Part shown: positions 7,453 through 15,853 of the stretch, in pieces
Layout: the number at the start of each line of letters is the position of its first letter
Numbering within the stretch: the first letter of the stretch is position 1
Assembly: GCA_001801665.1 (NCBI GenBank)
Contig: MGYH01000041.1
Coordinates: 1 to 29,220 of the forward strand
From: Gammaproteobacteria bacterium RIFCSPHIGHO2_12_FULL_45_12
GTDB lineage: Bacteria > Pseudomonadota > Gammaproteobacteria > DSM-16500
Direction: 5' to 3'
DNA length: 29,220 nucleotides
Notes under the pieces: generated by a model
Database searches by the model: none
What the model saw: only the letters and a program-made list of their open reading frames with translations
Told to the model about the DNA's origin: nothing
Made by a program: the position numbers and the translations under genes

Positions 7453-9120
7453 CTATTTATCAAGCGAGCGCATCACATACCACTGCTGCGCGAATGACAA
7501 GGTGTTATTGACAAACCAGTACAGCATCAACCCGGCTGGGAAGCTGGCAAATAACACGGTGAAAACAAGGGGCATCATCATCATCACCTTGGCCTGAATG
7601 GGATCGGGCGGCGGCGGATTTAAACGTTGCTGTACAAACATGGATAAACCCATCAACACGGGTAAAACGTAATAAGGGTCTTGCTGAGACAAATCATGTA
7701 TCCAGAAAATAAACGGGGCTTGCCGCAACTGCACACTTTCGACCAACACCCAATAAAGTGCAATGAAAACCGGAATCTGAATCAACACCGGCAAACACCC
7801 ACTCATGGGGTTCACTTTTTCCTGACGATATAATTCCATGGTGGCTTGCGTTAATTTTTGTTTATCCTCCGCAAAACGTTCTTTCAGCGCCGCCATTTTG
7901 GGCTGCAATTTTTTAAGCACGCTCATGGAACGATAACTTTTGGCTGATAGCGGATAAAAAATCAGCTTAATGACAACCGTCACCAGCACAATCGACCAGC
8001 CCCAGTTGCCAACCACCGCATATATTTTTTGCATCGCCATAAAAATCAAGGCCGAAATAAACCAGAACCAGCCATAATCAATGGTTAACTTCAACCCGGG
8101 GGCGGCTTGCTCCAATAAATCAGCAATGGCGGGGCCGGCATAGAGTTTCACTTGTGTGGATACTTGTGTCCCGGGTTGAGCGGTCAGCGCTTGCCCAATC
8201 ATGCCAATGGTGTACAAGCCATCCTGAGTGACTTTTGAATAATACGTTGAGACAGCTTCTTTGGGCGGCACCCACGCACCCACAAAATAATGCTGAATCA
8301 TGGCCACCCAGCCATCTTTAACGGCTTGCTCCAGGTTTGTTTTATCCATCTCTTTAAAAGGGACTTTCTGAAACGCTTTGGCTGGCGTGGTAATGGCCGC
8401 ACCGAAGTAAGTCGCTAAATTGACAAATCCGCCATGGCTCACGGGCGGTGTATTTTTACGCATTAGCTGCGTATATAAGTTGCCTGCCCAAGGTTCGCTC
8501 GACTGGTTATTAAGCGTATAACCCACTTTGATTTCATAACTACCGCGTGTGAAGGTAAAGGTTTTTAAGACCTTAATACCGTTTTTCTGCCAGCGCAGCG
8601 TCACCACCACGTCATTTTCACCTGGGTCCAATGAATAGTCACTGTGATCCATCGTATAAAGTGCTTGTCTGTTTGAGGTATCCGGCCCCATTTTGCCTAG
8701 CAAACCGCTTTCTGCAATGTAACGGGTGCTTGAATCATTGGTCAGCAGGGTAAAGGGCTGCTTTGACCCTAATGATTCGGGATAAGCCGGTAATTTCACG
8801 CTCACAATGTCACCACCGCGCGTATCAATGGCGACATCCATCAAATCCGTCTTGACTGAGATCAGCTGGCCCGTGGCAGGAGCTGCAAGCCCCGCTTTGA
8901 CCCCTGCGGGTTCTGTGTTGGCCTCCCTTGCCGTTGTGTTCGCACTCTCATTCCGCGCACTCGCATCAGGGGTAAAATGACTAGGGGTCTCGGCCACGCC
9001 GGAAGCAGCAGAAGCCGGAGGCGCCGCCATGACAGGATGCTCACGCTGCCAAGCCTGATAAAGAAAGAGGCCAATGACGACTAACAAGGAGTACAGGGCA
9101 ATTCTTAGGGTCTCTAACAT
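7453..9120 (-). CDS. yidC: Membrane protein insertase YidC
   Basis: 555 residues from ATG 9120, with GAAG 9 nt upstream; a TTG at 9129 is in frame but too close to any ribosome-binding site. It inserts and folds inner-membrane proteins alone or with SecYEG. N-terminal membrane anchor (about residues 5-24), a low-complexity A/T/P linker, the large periplasmic beta domain (about 90-330), then the conserved insertase core with membrane segments around 340-545. The core shows NWGWSIVLVTVVIKLIFYPL and NPMSGCLPVLIQIPVFIALY. The family length is about 550, so it is complete. It sits 12 bp after yidD. Confidence 0.96.
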   Translation of the reverse strand: MLETLRIALYSLLVVIGLFLYQAWQREHPVMAAPPASAASGVAETPSHFTPDASARNESANTTAREANTEPAGVKAGLAAPATGQLISVKTDLMDVAIDTRGGDIVSVKLPAYPESLGSKQPFTLLTNDSSTRYIAESGLLGKMGPDTSNRQALYTMDHSDYSLDPGENDVVVTLRWQKNGIKVLKTFTFTRGSYEIKVGYTLNNQSSEPWAGNLYTQLMRKNTPPVSHGGFVNLATYFGAAITTPAKAFQKVPFKEMDKTNLEQAVKDGWVAMIQHYFVGAWVPPKEAVSTYYSKVTQDGLYTIGMIGQALTAQPGTQVSTQVKLYAGPAIADLLEQAAPGLKLTIDYGWFWFISALIFMAMQKIYAVVGNWGWSIVLVTVVIKLIFYPLSAKSYRSMSVLKKLQPKMAALKERFAEDKQKLTQATMELYRQEKVNPMSGCLPVLIQIPVFIALYWVLVESVQLRQAPFIFWIHDLSQQDPYYVLPVLMGLSMFVQQRLNPPPPDPIQAKVMMMMPLVFTVLFASFPAGLMLYWFVNNTLSFAQQWYVMRSLDK

Positions 9121-9132
9121 GGCGTTCAACTT

Positions 9133-9417
9133 CTACTTAATAAATTTAAAGGGTAATTTTTGAGTTTTGGGTGCCGGCTGCCCCGGCTGCCGCACGGGGT
9201 CAAACCCACCAGGACACCAAGGGTGACAACGTAATAAACGCCCGCATGCGAGCGCCCCTCCTTTCAGACAGCCATGCAGGGTAATCGCTTCCATGGCATA
9301 AGCAGAGCAGGAAGGTTCAAAACGACAGCACGGGCCTAACAGTAAGCTAAAAACATAGCGATACAGGCGAATCAGGCGGATTAAACAGACTGTGAGGAAT
9401 GAATGAAGGGCTGCCAT
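9133..9417 (-). CDS. yidD: Membrane protein insertion efficiency factor YidD
   Basis: 94 residues. A small membrane-associated protein of the Haemolytic/YidD family that assists YidC-dependent insertion. The signature CCRFEPSCSAYAMEAI (about 30-45) followed by GG.LACGRLLRCHPWCPGGFDPV is clear. The start overlaps the end of rnpA by 37 bp in another frame, the usual arrangement of this operon. Confidence 0.93.
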   Translation of the reverse strand: MAALHSFLTVCLIRLIRLYRYVFSLLLGPCCRFEPSCSAYAMEAITLHGCLKGGALACGRLLRCHPWCPGGFDPVRQPGQPAPKTQKLPFKFIK

Positions 9418-9737
9418 AAGTGATTGATATCTTCCCGTAATGCTTTTTTGTCAAAAGAAGAGCAGCTTGCGCGTAAAATGACGACAAAATCTCGCTCCAA
9501 CAGGGCTTCTCGGTGGTGCCGGAAGCTTTCACGCAGGATACGTTTCACCTTGTTCCTGTCAACCGCCCGCCTGACATGCCGCTTGGCGATGTTAACGCCT
9601 AGCCTAGCATGAGACATCCCATTTGGCCGACTTAACACTAGCAGATAGTGATGGGCCAATTTGCTGGGCCTAGCCGCAAAAACAGATTGAAAATCTGACT
9701 GGCGAATCAGCCTGTCCTGCCGCGAAAAACGTAACAT
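9381..9737 (-). CDS. rnpA: Ribonuclease P protein component
   Basis: 118 residues. The protein subunit of RNase P, which matures tRNA 5' ends together with the rnpB RNA. The conserved basic RNA-binding helix is VDRNKVKRILRESFR (about 59-73), preceded by LGVNIAKRHVRRA. It starts 3 bp after rpmH and overlaps yidD at its end, so it is cotranscribed from the promoter at 9917-9945. Confidence 0.95.
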   Translation of the reverse strand: MLRFSRQDRLIRQSDFQSVFAARPSKLAHHYLLVLSRPNGMSHARLGVNIAKRHVRRAVDRNKVKRILRESFRHHREALLERDFVVILRASCSSFDKKALREDINHLWQPFIHSSQSV

Positions 9738-9740
9738 GGC

Positions 9741-9875
9741 TTATGGTGTAAGCCTTGCACGACCCTTGGCACGACGACGACTAATCACCGCCCGGCCGTT
9801 TTTGGTGGCCATGCGAGCGCGAAACCCGTGGGTTCTTTTTCTTTTCAAAACACTCGGTTGGAACGTTCTTTTCAT
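9741..9875 (-). CDS. rpmH: 50S ribosomal protein L34
   Basis: 44 residues, read directly on the minus strand. It starts MKRTFQPSVLKRKRTHGFRA and ends RRRRAKGRARLTP-like (SRRRAKGRARLTP), the near-invariant L34 sequence. First gene of the rpmH-rnpA-yidD-yidC-mnmE unit. Confidence 0.97.
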   Translation of the reverse strand: MKRTFQPSVLKRKRTHGFRARMATKNGRAVISRRRAKGRARLTP

Positions 9876-9916
9876 GACGGTCTACTCAATGCTGGTTCAC
9901 TATTAACAGGGGGCTT

Positions 9917-9945
9917 ATGTTAGGGGTAAGCTAGGCGATTGTCAA
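9917..9945 (-). promoter_or_regulatory. Sigma70-like promoter of rpmH-rnpA-yidD-yidC-mnmE
   Basis: On the minus strand, a perfect TTGACA (9940-9945) and TAACAT (9917-9922) are separated by 17 bp. Transcription would start near 9910, about 35 nt before the rpmH ATG at 9875. Confidence 0.8.
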
Positions 9946-10012
9946 ACAAAAAGCCTTAAAAAAAACAGGGGGTTCGGGTTGTTCAGGTAAGATTCTGTTA
10001 AGGCTAGTGAGG

Positions 10013-10018
10013 TATAAT
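10013..10018 (+). promoter_or_regulatory. Possible -10 box of the effector-like gene
   Basis: A perfect TATAAT lies 55 bp upstream of the proposed ATG at 10073. The -35 position (about 9990-9995) is poor, so an activator may be needed. The 9946-10072 interval has no other gene and no DnaA-box cluster that I can see. Confidence 0.4.
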
Positions 10019-10072
10019 TTTCTATAGTTGAGTCAGATGTGGTTAAATAATATACTAAATGAGGGGTGGGCA

Positions 10073-12265
10073 ATGCCGAGAAAATGGGGGAAATCGTCGG
10101 AAGAGGGTGTCAAGCGGCCTCCGTCACGCGATGATCTGGTGGTGGCGTATTTTACGGAATGTTTTAATGATAAGGATGTCCTGGATAAATTTCAGGAGGA
10201 CATAACCCAGATAGCCCAGATAAGCCAGAGAAACCCTGGTGACGGTTTAAGTCGAATTTTTGATCCCTTTCCAGAACTAGATGCGCAGCTGGCCTTGCCC
10301 CTAGACGAATCCATGCTCAAAACGTTGCGGGAAACGATGAAAGCGACCCTTAAGGAACTCAAGCCAAACCAGCGTCCCTCTGACATAAACCCCATGGAGC
10401 TTGCCACGCTCCTACTTAATAACGTACCTGACTTAAAAGCATTTACGAATTGCTTTTTTTACATCGCGTTCCGTGATCTATGTGATGAAAACGGGAAGTT
10501 GAAAAACCCCTTGGCAGTTCTATTTAATATTAATTCATTACTTTCAGACAATAAACCTAGTACCCTCATCAATGCTTATGTATCGAAGATGCTCCTCCCG
10601 AAGGCATTTTGGGACCTGCTTTTTGAGGTTGCCGAAAAAGGAGACGATGGTAGTATGATGCCTTTACTTGCTGGGGTTCCTGCATCGACCTTCACCGCCC
10701 TTATAAGCAATTCGCTTAATCATTACGCTTTGCCGAAGTATCAATCAGCGTATGACCTTCATTTGATGTCAGAAGCTGAACCTAGGCCAGGTGAATTACA
10801 CGTACAATGTGATGCTGACGGATTGAAATATCAGGTGTATCGTCTAGATATACAAACGATTCCGTATAGTAAGCTGCCAGAAAACTTTCCGCGAGAATTT
10901 AAAAAGATTGATGATATCATAGAATTTTTGCCTAGTATTCTGGCATTCACATCAAGGAATGGTCACACCCTTAAGTTAGACCCCGCTGTTTTGAAAAATG
11001 AGCTTTCTGGTTTTGTTACTAAAAATGTTGGCCTGAGCGCCCTTATAAAACAGGCGCTTTCTGAAGACCACCCATTAGAGAATGTCATTAATCTCGAAGT
11101 AAATGCTGAAAATCAGAATGGCGAGCTGGCAGCAGGCAACGAAGAAATTAAACCACTTCCAACGTTTGCTGGGTTTTTAACAGAGAATAATAAGAAATTA
11201 AATGAGTATCTAGCTGGTGTGTACAATCAAGGCAATACAAGTACCGTGATGAACCGTCTGTTTGGTAATCCTGACACGCTGCCCTCCTTCACCCCCGCCA
11301 CCGATAAATTATCAGCTTTAGCGGAAGCTGCATCCGACCCCCACAAACTCCGAGCTTGGGTTCATGATACGCTGCTGTTTGCTAAAGCGCTTTTATTTGA
11401 TGAAAAGGGCAACATAAAAGATGAAATTCTCGCTTGTTTAAAAGGCGCAGCTCCCGACGGTCTAAAATCGACTTTCGAAATTAACGAAGACAATACGCAC
11501 ATACATCCTATATTCAATAGCTTCTGGACTTACCTGTTCTACACAAAGGAGGCTGATAATTTATTCGAGCAAATAGAAAACGAGAATCCGGATAGGCCTT
11601 TATTAAAAAGGGAGCTAGACGCATACAAAAATCAATTTTTGAAGGATGACACAAAATTAGATGCAGCCTTTTCCCGCCTGAATATGCTCAAAAAGCAATA
11701 TCATGAGACTTATGCGAGCTTGGAGCGGGAACTTAAAAAAGAGTCGGAGGGTAGCGAACTACGAAAGCTTGCCGCGAAGGTGAAAAATCAAATCGACTAT
11801 TTTCTCAGTCGTAAAAAGGAAAAGCTTAGCGCGAATGATTGGAGCATGCTCACACATACCCTTAGCTGCACCGAAAATGCACTTGCCGACCCTACTAATC
11901 TCGAAACGGCGGCAGCAGCAAAACGGCAAGCAGACAAATTAAACAAATTCCCTTGGGGCAAAGCCATTGGCGGCGCACTCTTAATTCTGGCATCCGCGAC
12001 ACTCATCGTAGGAAGCGTCTTACTGTTGCTTGGAACATTTGGATTATCCGCGCCCATTTCCCTGCCTGCCTTTATTACGGGTGTGACAGGCCTTGGATTA
12101 GGCCTTGGCATTGCCAGTGCGGCACTTGGTATAGGTAGCGCGATTGGTGGCAGTTTCTTGTTTCATAAAGCTGCCAAGGAAAATTCGAAGCCATTAGACG
12201 AGGCAGACGACAAGACCTATAAAAATGGCTACATTCCGATTCAGGTAGGGCCGCCAGTAAGATAG
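10073..12265 (+). CDS. Hypothetical protein with C-terminal hydrophobic hairpin, effector-like
   Basis: 730 residues from ATG 10073, chosen for GAGGGG 7 nt upstream; the frame opens earlier at TTG 10028. I do not recognise a catalytic domain. No signal peptide. Residues 1-530 look mainly helical; about 530-610 is highly charged and likely coiled coil (KKQYHETYASLERELKKE, RKKEKL). Residues 628-698 are strongly hydrophobic and glycine-rich, enough for two or more membrane segments, followed by a short polar tail (about 32 residues). This layout of a large soluble part, C-terminal membrane hairpin and polar tail is common among type IV (Dot/Icm) effectors of Legionellales, but that role is inference. 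It is divergent from rpmH and alone in its unit. Confidence 0.75.
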   Translation: MPRKWGKSSEEGVKRPPSRDDLVVAYFTECFNDKDVLDKFQEDITQIAQISQRNPGDGLSRIFDPFPELDAQLALPLDESMLKTLRETMKATLKELKPNQRPSDINPMELATLLLNNVPDLKAFTNCFFYIAFRDLCDENGKLKNPLAVLFNINSLLSDNKPSTLINAYVSKMLLPKAFWDLLFEVAEKGDDGSMMPLLAGVPASTFTALISNSLNHYALPKYQSAYDLHLMSEAEPRPGELHVQCDADGLKYQVYRLDIQTIPYSKLPENFPREFKKIDDIIEFLPSILAFTSRNGHTLKLDPAVLKNELSGFVTKNVGLSALIKQALSEDHPLENVINLEVNAENQNGELAAGNEEIKPLPTFAGFLTENNKKLNEYLAGVYNQGNTSTVMNRLFGNPDTLPSFTPATDKLSALAEAASDPHKLRAWVHDTLLFAKALLFDEKGNIKDEILACLKGAAPDGLKSTFEINEDNTHIHPIFNSFWTYLFYTKEADNLFEQIENENPDRPLLKRELDAYKNQFLKDDTKLDAAFSRLNMLKKQYHETYASLERELKKESEGSELRKLAAKVKNQIDYFLSRKKEKLSANDWSMLTHTLSCTENALADPTNLETAAAAKRQADKLNKFPWGKAIGGALLILASATLIVGSVLLLLGTFGLSAPISLPAFITGVTGLGLGLGIASAALGIGSAIGGSFLFHKAAKENSKPLDEADDKTYKNGYIPIQVGPPVR

Positions 12266-12313
12266 AGCCTGTTGACATTCGCATGGATATTGCATCATTC
12301 GCTCATCGTTGGA

Positions 12314-12355
12314 GTAGCCTAGCCCCTCGGGGCGGGTCAACGATCGGAAAAGAAC
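12314..12355. repeat. Left 42-bp inverted repeat flanking queC
   Basis: GTAGCCTAGCCCCTCGGGGC... ending GGAAAAGAAC. It is the reverse complement of 13142-13183 with one mismatch in 42. It contains a small GCCCC-GA-GGGGC type palindrome. It begins 48 bp after the effector-like gene and ends 11 bp from the queC stop. Confidence 0.9.
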
Positions 12356-12366
12356 TATTATATTAG

Positions 12367-13035
12367 CTAAATATAGGGGGTAGGATCTGCCAGATTAGCC
12401 TCATCAAACCCTTTCTTTCTCAATGCGCAACTATCGCAAACACCACATGCCTTACCATCAGAGTCGGCCTGATAACAGGAAACGGTCATACCATAGTCAA
12501 CCCCTAGAGAAAGGCCAAGCTTGACTGTTTCAGCCTTTGAGAGATTCATAAGAGGCGTATTAATAGTTATCTTCCCTTCCTCTACTCCCGTTTTAGTGGC
12601 TAATTTAGCTAGTTTTTGAAAAGCCTCAATATATTCAGGTCGACAGTCAGGATAGCCAGAAAAATCAACTGAACTAACACCAATAAAAATATCGTCCGCC
12701 TTTAGAACTTCAGCCCAGCCTAATGCAAAAGATAAAAAGATAGTATTCCTGGCAGGCACATAGGTAACCGGAATTGTATTGTCACCTTTATAGTCCGGCA
12801 CATCTAATGCCGTATCGGTTAATGCCGATCCGCCTAGCTGAGCAATGGGTATCTCAACGATATGATGGTCAGCATCAAAATGAGCAGCAATTTTTTTAGC
12901 GGCGTTCAATTCAGCTGAATGGCGTTGGCCATAGTTAAAGCTGATTGCATGGCACTTAAAACCTTTAGATTTTGCATACGCAAGGCAAGTTGTGGAATCT
13001 AAACCGCCGGAAAATAGTATTACTGCATTTTTCAT
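12367..13035 (-). CDS. queC: 7-cyano-7-deazaguanine synthase
   Basis: 222 residues. It converts 7-carboxy-7-deazaguanine to preQ0 with ATP and ammonia, on the queuosine tRNA-modification pathway. The PP-loop SGGLDSTT is at residues 9-16; the zinc-binding cysteines are C187, C197, C200 and C203; YVPARNTIFLSFALGWAE is typical. AGGA lies 8 nt before the ATG. A TATAAT-like box lies in the AT-rich leader. No queD, queE or queF is next to it. The gene is enclosed by 42-bp inverted repeats (12314-12355 and 13142-13183), which suggests it arrived or moves as a cassette; its codon use looks more A/T-rich than that of its neighbours, by eye. Confidence 0.95.
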   Translation of the reverse strand: MKNAVILFSGGLDSTTCLAYAKSKGFKCHAISFNYGQRHSAELNAAKKIAAHFDADHHIVEIPIAQLGGSALTDTALDVPDYKGDNTIPVTYVPARNTIFLSFALGWAEVLKADDIFIGVSSVDFSGYPDCRPEYIEAFQKLAKLATKTGVEEGKITINTPLMNLSKAETVKLGLSLGVDYGMTVSCYQADSDGKACGVCDSCALRKKGFDEANLADPTPYI

Positions 13036-13092
13036 ATAATGATCCTAGTATGAAGTTATTTATTATAAAATTTTTTGCAATCGCTTTTCCTA

Positions 13093-13129
13093 ATGCCTCG
13101 AGACGGGTGCTTCGCACCCTCCTCGGCAT
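13093..13129 (-). other. Hairpin in the queC leader
   Basis: On the minus strand GGGTGC-GAA-GCACCC makes a tight stem, extended by imperfect pairing of ATGCCGAG with CTCGAGGCAT. It lies about 60-95 nt upstream of the queC ATG. It has no U-run on the queC strand. I could not fit it to a preQ1 riboswitch, so its role is open: cassette boundary, leader structure or decayed repeat. Confidence 0.45.
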
Positions 13130-13141
13130 GAACGGTTTACT

Positions 13142-13183
13142 GTTCTTTTCCGATAGTTGACCCGCCCCGAGGGGCTAGGCTAC
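13142..13183. repeat. Right 42-bp inverted repeat flanking queC
   Basis: GTTCTTTTCCGATAGTTGAC... to GGGGCTAGGCTAC; 41 of 42 bases match the reverse complement of 12314-12355. The inner 16 bases GCCCCGAGGGGCTAGG occur a third time at 13607-13622, next to the pnp terminator. Confidence 0.9.
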
Positions 13184-13295
13184 CCCTAAAGAACCAGCTA
13201 TATAATCGCTCAATGATCATAGGGTTGCAATTACCTTAACACCTAATGATTCAGCGATATCGGTAAGCGTTATATTCGGGCCTGCCGTCAATTAG

Positions 13296-13599
13296 TCAGC
13301 ATGAATTTCGGACCATGTAGGGTGGATTAGGCGCTTTTTGCCGTAATCCACCAAATCAAATTTCATTTTCTTTATTCAAAAGTTTATCAATTAACGGAAC
13401 CGTTATCTCAATTCTAATATGTTTCAAAGCCTTAAACTGATCCTAGACAATACTGACCTTGATTAGGTTGTACTAGATAAAGCTTGCGATAGCGGAAAAA
13501 TGCTTCATAAAAAACGGGGCGAAAAGAAATGAAATTTGATTTGGTGGATTACGGCAAAAAGCGCCTAATCCACCCTACATTATCCGGAATTCATGCTGA
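13296..13599. repeat. 0.3-kb gene-free inverted-repeat element carrying two family A palindromes
   Basis: Arms 13296-13368 and 13527-13599 are reverse complements at 70 of 73 positions. Each contains a full family A palindrome (GTAGGGTGGATTAGGCGC...) plus about 20 bp on each side. The 158-bp centre (13369-13526) holds no convincing gene. In the surrounding gap 13184-13720 I see only this element, the third GCCCCGAGGGGCTAGG copy (13607-13622) and the pnp terminator. There is no obvious target duplication. Confidence 0.8.
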
Positions 13600-13657
13600 A
13601 GAAAATGCCCCGAGGGGCTAGGGCACTCGCAACGACAGGAGGAATGGCAAGGCACAC

Positions 13658-13696
13658 AAAAAAGCCCCGTGTTCGTCAATGAACGCGGGGCTTTTT
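13658..13696 (-). terminator. Intrinsic terminator of rpsO-pnp
   Basis: On the minus strand AAAAAGCCCCGCGTTC pairs with GAACACGGGGCTTTTTT (one G-U pair) around a 6-nt loop, followed by six U. It lies 24 bp beyond the pnp stop and is symmetrical enough to work in both directions. Confidence 0.9.
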
Positions 13697-13720
13697 CAAG
13701 CATGCAAGCTTCAAACCCAA

Positions 13721-15826
13721 TCAAGTACCCGAGATCTCAATCTCTTTCATGCTCAAACGAATGCGGCCCTGTCTGTCAACCTCCAGAACCTTTACCCTGA
13801 CCACTTGGCCTTCTGCCAACCGGTCGCTCACATTGGCAATGCGTTCATTTGCAATTTGGGAAATATGAACCAATCCTTGTTTGCCTGGCAAAATGGTCAC
13901 TAACGCACCAAAGTCCATTAGCTTGGTGACGGTACCCTCATAAATGGTACCCACCATCACTTCCGCCGTTAGCAGTTCAATACGTCGTAATGCTTCTTCA
14001 CAGGCCGACAAATCAGCCGCCGCGACTTTCACCACACCGTCGTCACTAATATCCACCACCGTACCCGTTTCTTCGGTCAGGGCGCGAATGGTCACGCCGC
14101 CTTTTCCAATGACATCCCGAATTTTATCCGTTGGAATGCGTATGCTTAAAATGCGTGGCGCATAAGCCGACATTTCCTGACGTGGGCCTGTTAAGGTTTT
14201 ATTCATTAAATCCAGAATATGCAAACGCCCATCACGCGCCTGATCCAGTGCGTTTTTCATGATTGCTTCTGTGATACCATCGATTTTGATATCCATTTGC
14301 AATGCGGTCACCCCTTCTGCCGTTCCCGCCACTTTGAAATCCATGTCACCCAGATGGTCTTCATCGCCCAAAATATCGGTTAACACGGCATACTTATCAC
14401 CTTCCTTGACGAGCCCCATGGCCACACCGGCAACATGCGATTTAATGGGCACACCCGCATCCATCAAGGCCAGACTGGTTCCACACACCGTTGCCATGGA
14501 ACTGGAACCGTTGGATTCCGTAATTTCTGACACGACGCGCAGCACATAGGAAAATTCTTTCAGGTCAGGTAACACCGCCGCCAAACCACGTTTTGCCAAA
14601 TTACCGTGGCCAATCTCACGTCGTTTTGGACTGCCCACCATACCCAATTCACCCACCGAATAAGGAGGGAAGTTGTAGTGCAGCATAAAGGTTTCCTTAT
14701 GCTCGCCTTGCAACGCATCAATTGTCTGGGAGTCACGTTCAGTGCCCAGTGTTGCGACCACTATCGCTTGTGTTTCGCCGCGGGTAAACAGGGCGGAACC
14801 ATGTGTACGGGGTAGCAAACCCACTTGAATGTCAATGGGTCTAACCGTGCGCGTATCCCTGCCATCAATTCGCGGCGCACCTTCCAGCACGCGCGTACGC
14901 ACAATGCTTCGCTCCAGTTTGCCAAACACGTTCTTGACGTCTTGCACCACGCCCAACGCGTCTTCCTTGCCTGCCAACACTTGCTCAAGCACACGCTCAC
15001 GAAGCTCAGCAATCGCTTCCTGGCGTTCCATCTTATCTTTAATCTGGTACGCTTTTTCCAGTTCCGCCCGGCTTAACTCAAGCACTTGCTTTTCTATGGC
15101 CGCATCCACCGCTGCAGGCACCCATTCCGCTTTCACCACACCCGACTCGTCCACCATTTCTTTAATCACCGCGATCACCGACTGCATTTCCCGGTGGGCA
15201 AACATCACCGCACCCAGCATCACCGCTTCTGACAGTTGATTTGCCTGTGATTCCACCATTAAAACGGCGGTCTCTGTCCCCGCCACGATCATGTCCAGCC
15301 CAGAGGTCGATAACTGCGAAAAAGTGGGATTAAGAAGATAGTTGCCTTCCTGATAACCGACACGCGCTGCCGACAAAATGTTGAGCGCCGGCATCCCTGA
15401 GAGTGCTACCACGGCTGCCGCGCCAATCATGGCGGGAATATCAGGGTTAACCTCGGGGTTCATCGACAACACGGTCGCAATCACCTGCACTTCGACATTA
15501 AAGCCTTTTGGAAACAAGGGGCGCAAGGGTCGGTCAATCAGTCTGGACGTTAAGACTTCTTTTTCACCTGGGCGGCCTTCGCGCTTGAAATATCCCCCTG
15601 GAATGCGGCCTGCCGCATAAGTCCGTTCCTGATAATTCACCGTTAATGGGAAAAAGTCTTTTCCTTCAACGGCGCTGTCCGCGCAAACGAGTGTTACCAG
15701 CACAACGGTATCATCCATCGTCACCATGACGGCGGCGGTTGCTTGACGGGCAATGTTGCCCGTTTCAATGGTTAAGGTGTGGTTACCATAACGTAAAGTT
15801 TTTTTAATGGCTGTCAAATTAGTCAC
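13721..15826 (-). CDS. pnp: Polyribonucleotide nucleotidyltransferase
   Basis: 701 residues. A trimeric 3'-5' phosphorolytic exoribonuclease and degradosome component. Two RNase PH domains (about 10-230 and 320-545), a KH domain (RIPTDKIRDVIGKGGVTI, about 553-570) and an S1 domain (GTIYEGTVTKLMDFGALV onward, about 620-692). The length fits the family. The ORF opens with GTG at 15826; the AGGTGA just inside also suits a TTG at 15817, so the start is uncertain by three codons. It follows rpsO by 27 bp and ends at the terminator at 13658-13696. Confidence 0.96.
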   Translation of the reverse strand: MTNLTAIKKTLRYGNHTLTIETGNIARQATAAVMVTMDDTVVLVTLVCADSAVEGKDFFPLTVNYQERTYAAGRIPGGYFKREGRPGEKEVLTSRLIDRPLRPLFPKGFNVEVQVIATVLSMNPEVNPDIPAMIGAAAVVALSGMPALNILSAARVGYQEGNYLLNPTFSQLSTSGLDMIVAGTETAVLMVESQANQLSEAVMLGAVMFAHREMQSVIAVIKEMVDESGVVKAEWVPAAVDAAIEKQVLELSRAELEKAYQIKDKMERQEAIAELRERVLEQVLAGKEDALGVVQDVKNVFGKLERSIVRTRVLEGAPRIDGRDTRTVRPIDIQVGLLPRTHGSALFTRGETQAIVVATLGTERDSQTIDALQGEHKETFMLHYNFPPYSVGELGMVGSPKRREIGHGNLAKRGLAAVLPDLKEFSYVLRVVSEITESNGSSSMATVCGTSLALMDAGVPIKSHVAGVAMGLVKEGDKYAVLTDILGDEDHLGDMDFKVAGTAEGVTALQMDIKIDGITEAIMKNALDQARDGRLHILDLMNKTLTGPRQEMSAYAPRILSIRIPTDKIRDVIGKGGVTIRALTEETGTVVDISDDGVVKVAAADLSACEEALRRIELLTAEVMVGTIYEGTVTKLMDFGALVTILPGKQGLVHISQIANERIANVSDRLAEGQVVRVKVLEVDRQGRIRLSMKEIEISGT

Positions 15827-15853
15827 CTAAATATTCAATTTATTGGGTTGCCG

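Noticed and set aside
9876..10072. Possible oriC next to rpmH
   Set aside because: No TTATCCACA-like box cluster or AT-rich unwinding region is visible, and dnaA is not adjacent.
12271..12300. TTGACA at about 12271 as a promoter
   Set aside because: No acceptable -10 at 16-18 bp and no plus-strand gene downstream.
14259..15620. Several plus-strand frames within pnp
   Set aside because: Shadows of the pnp coding sequence on the opposite strand.
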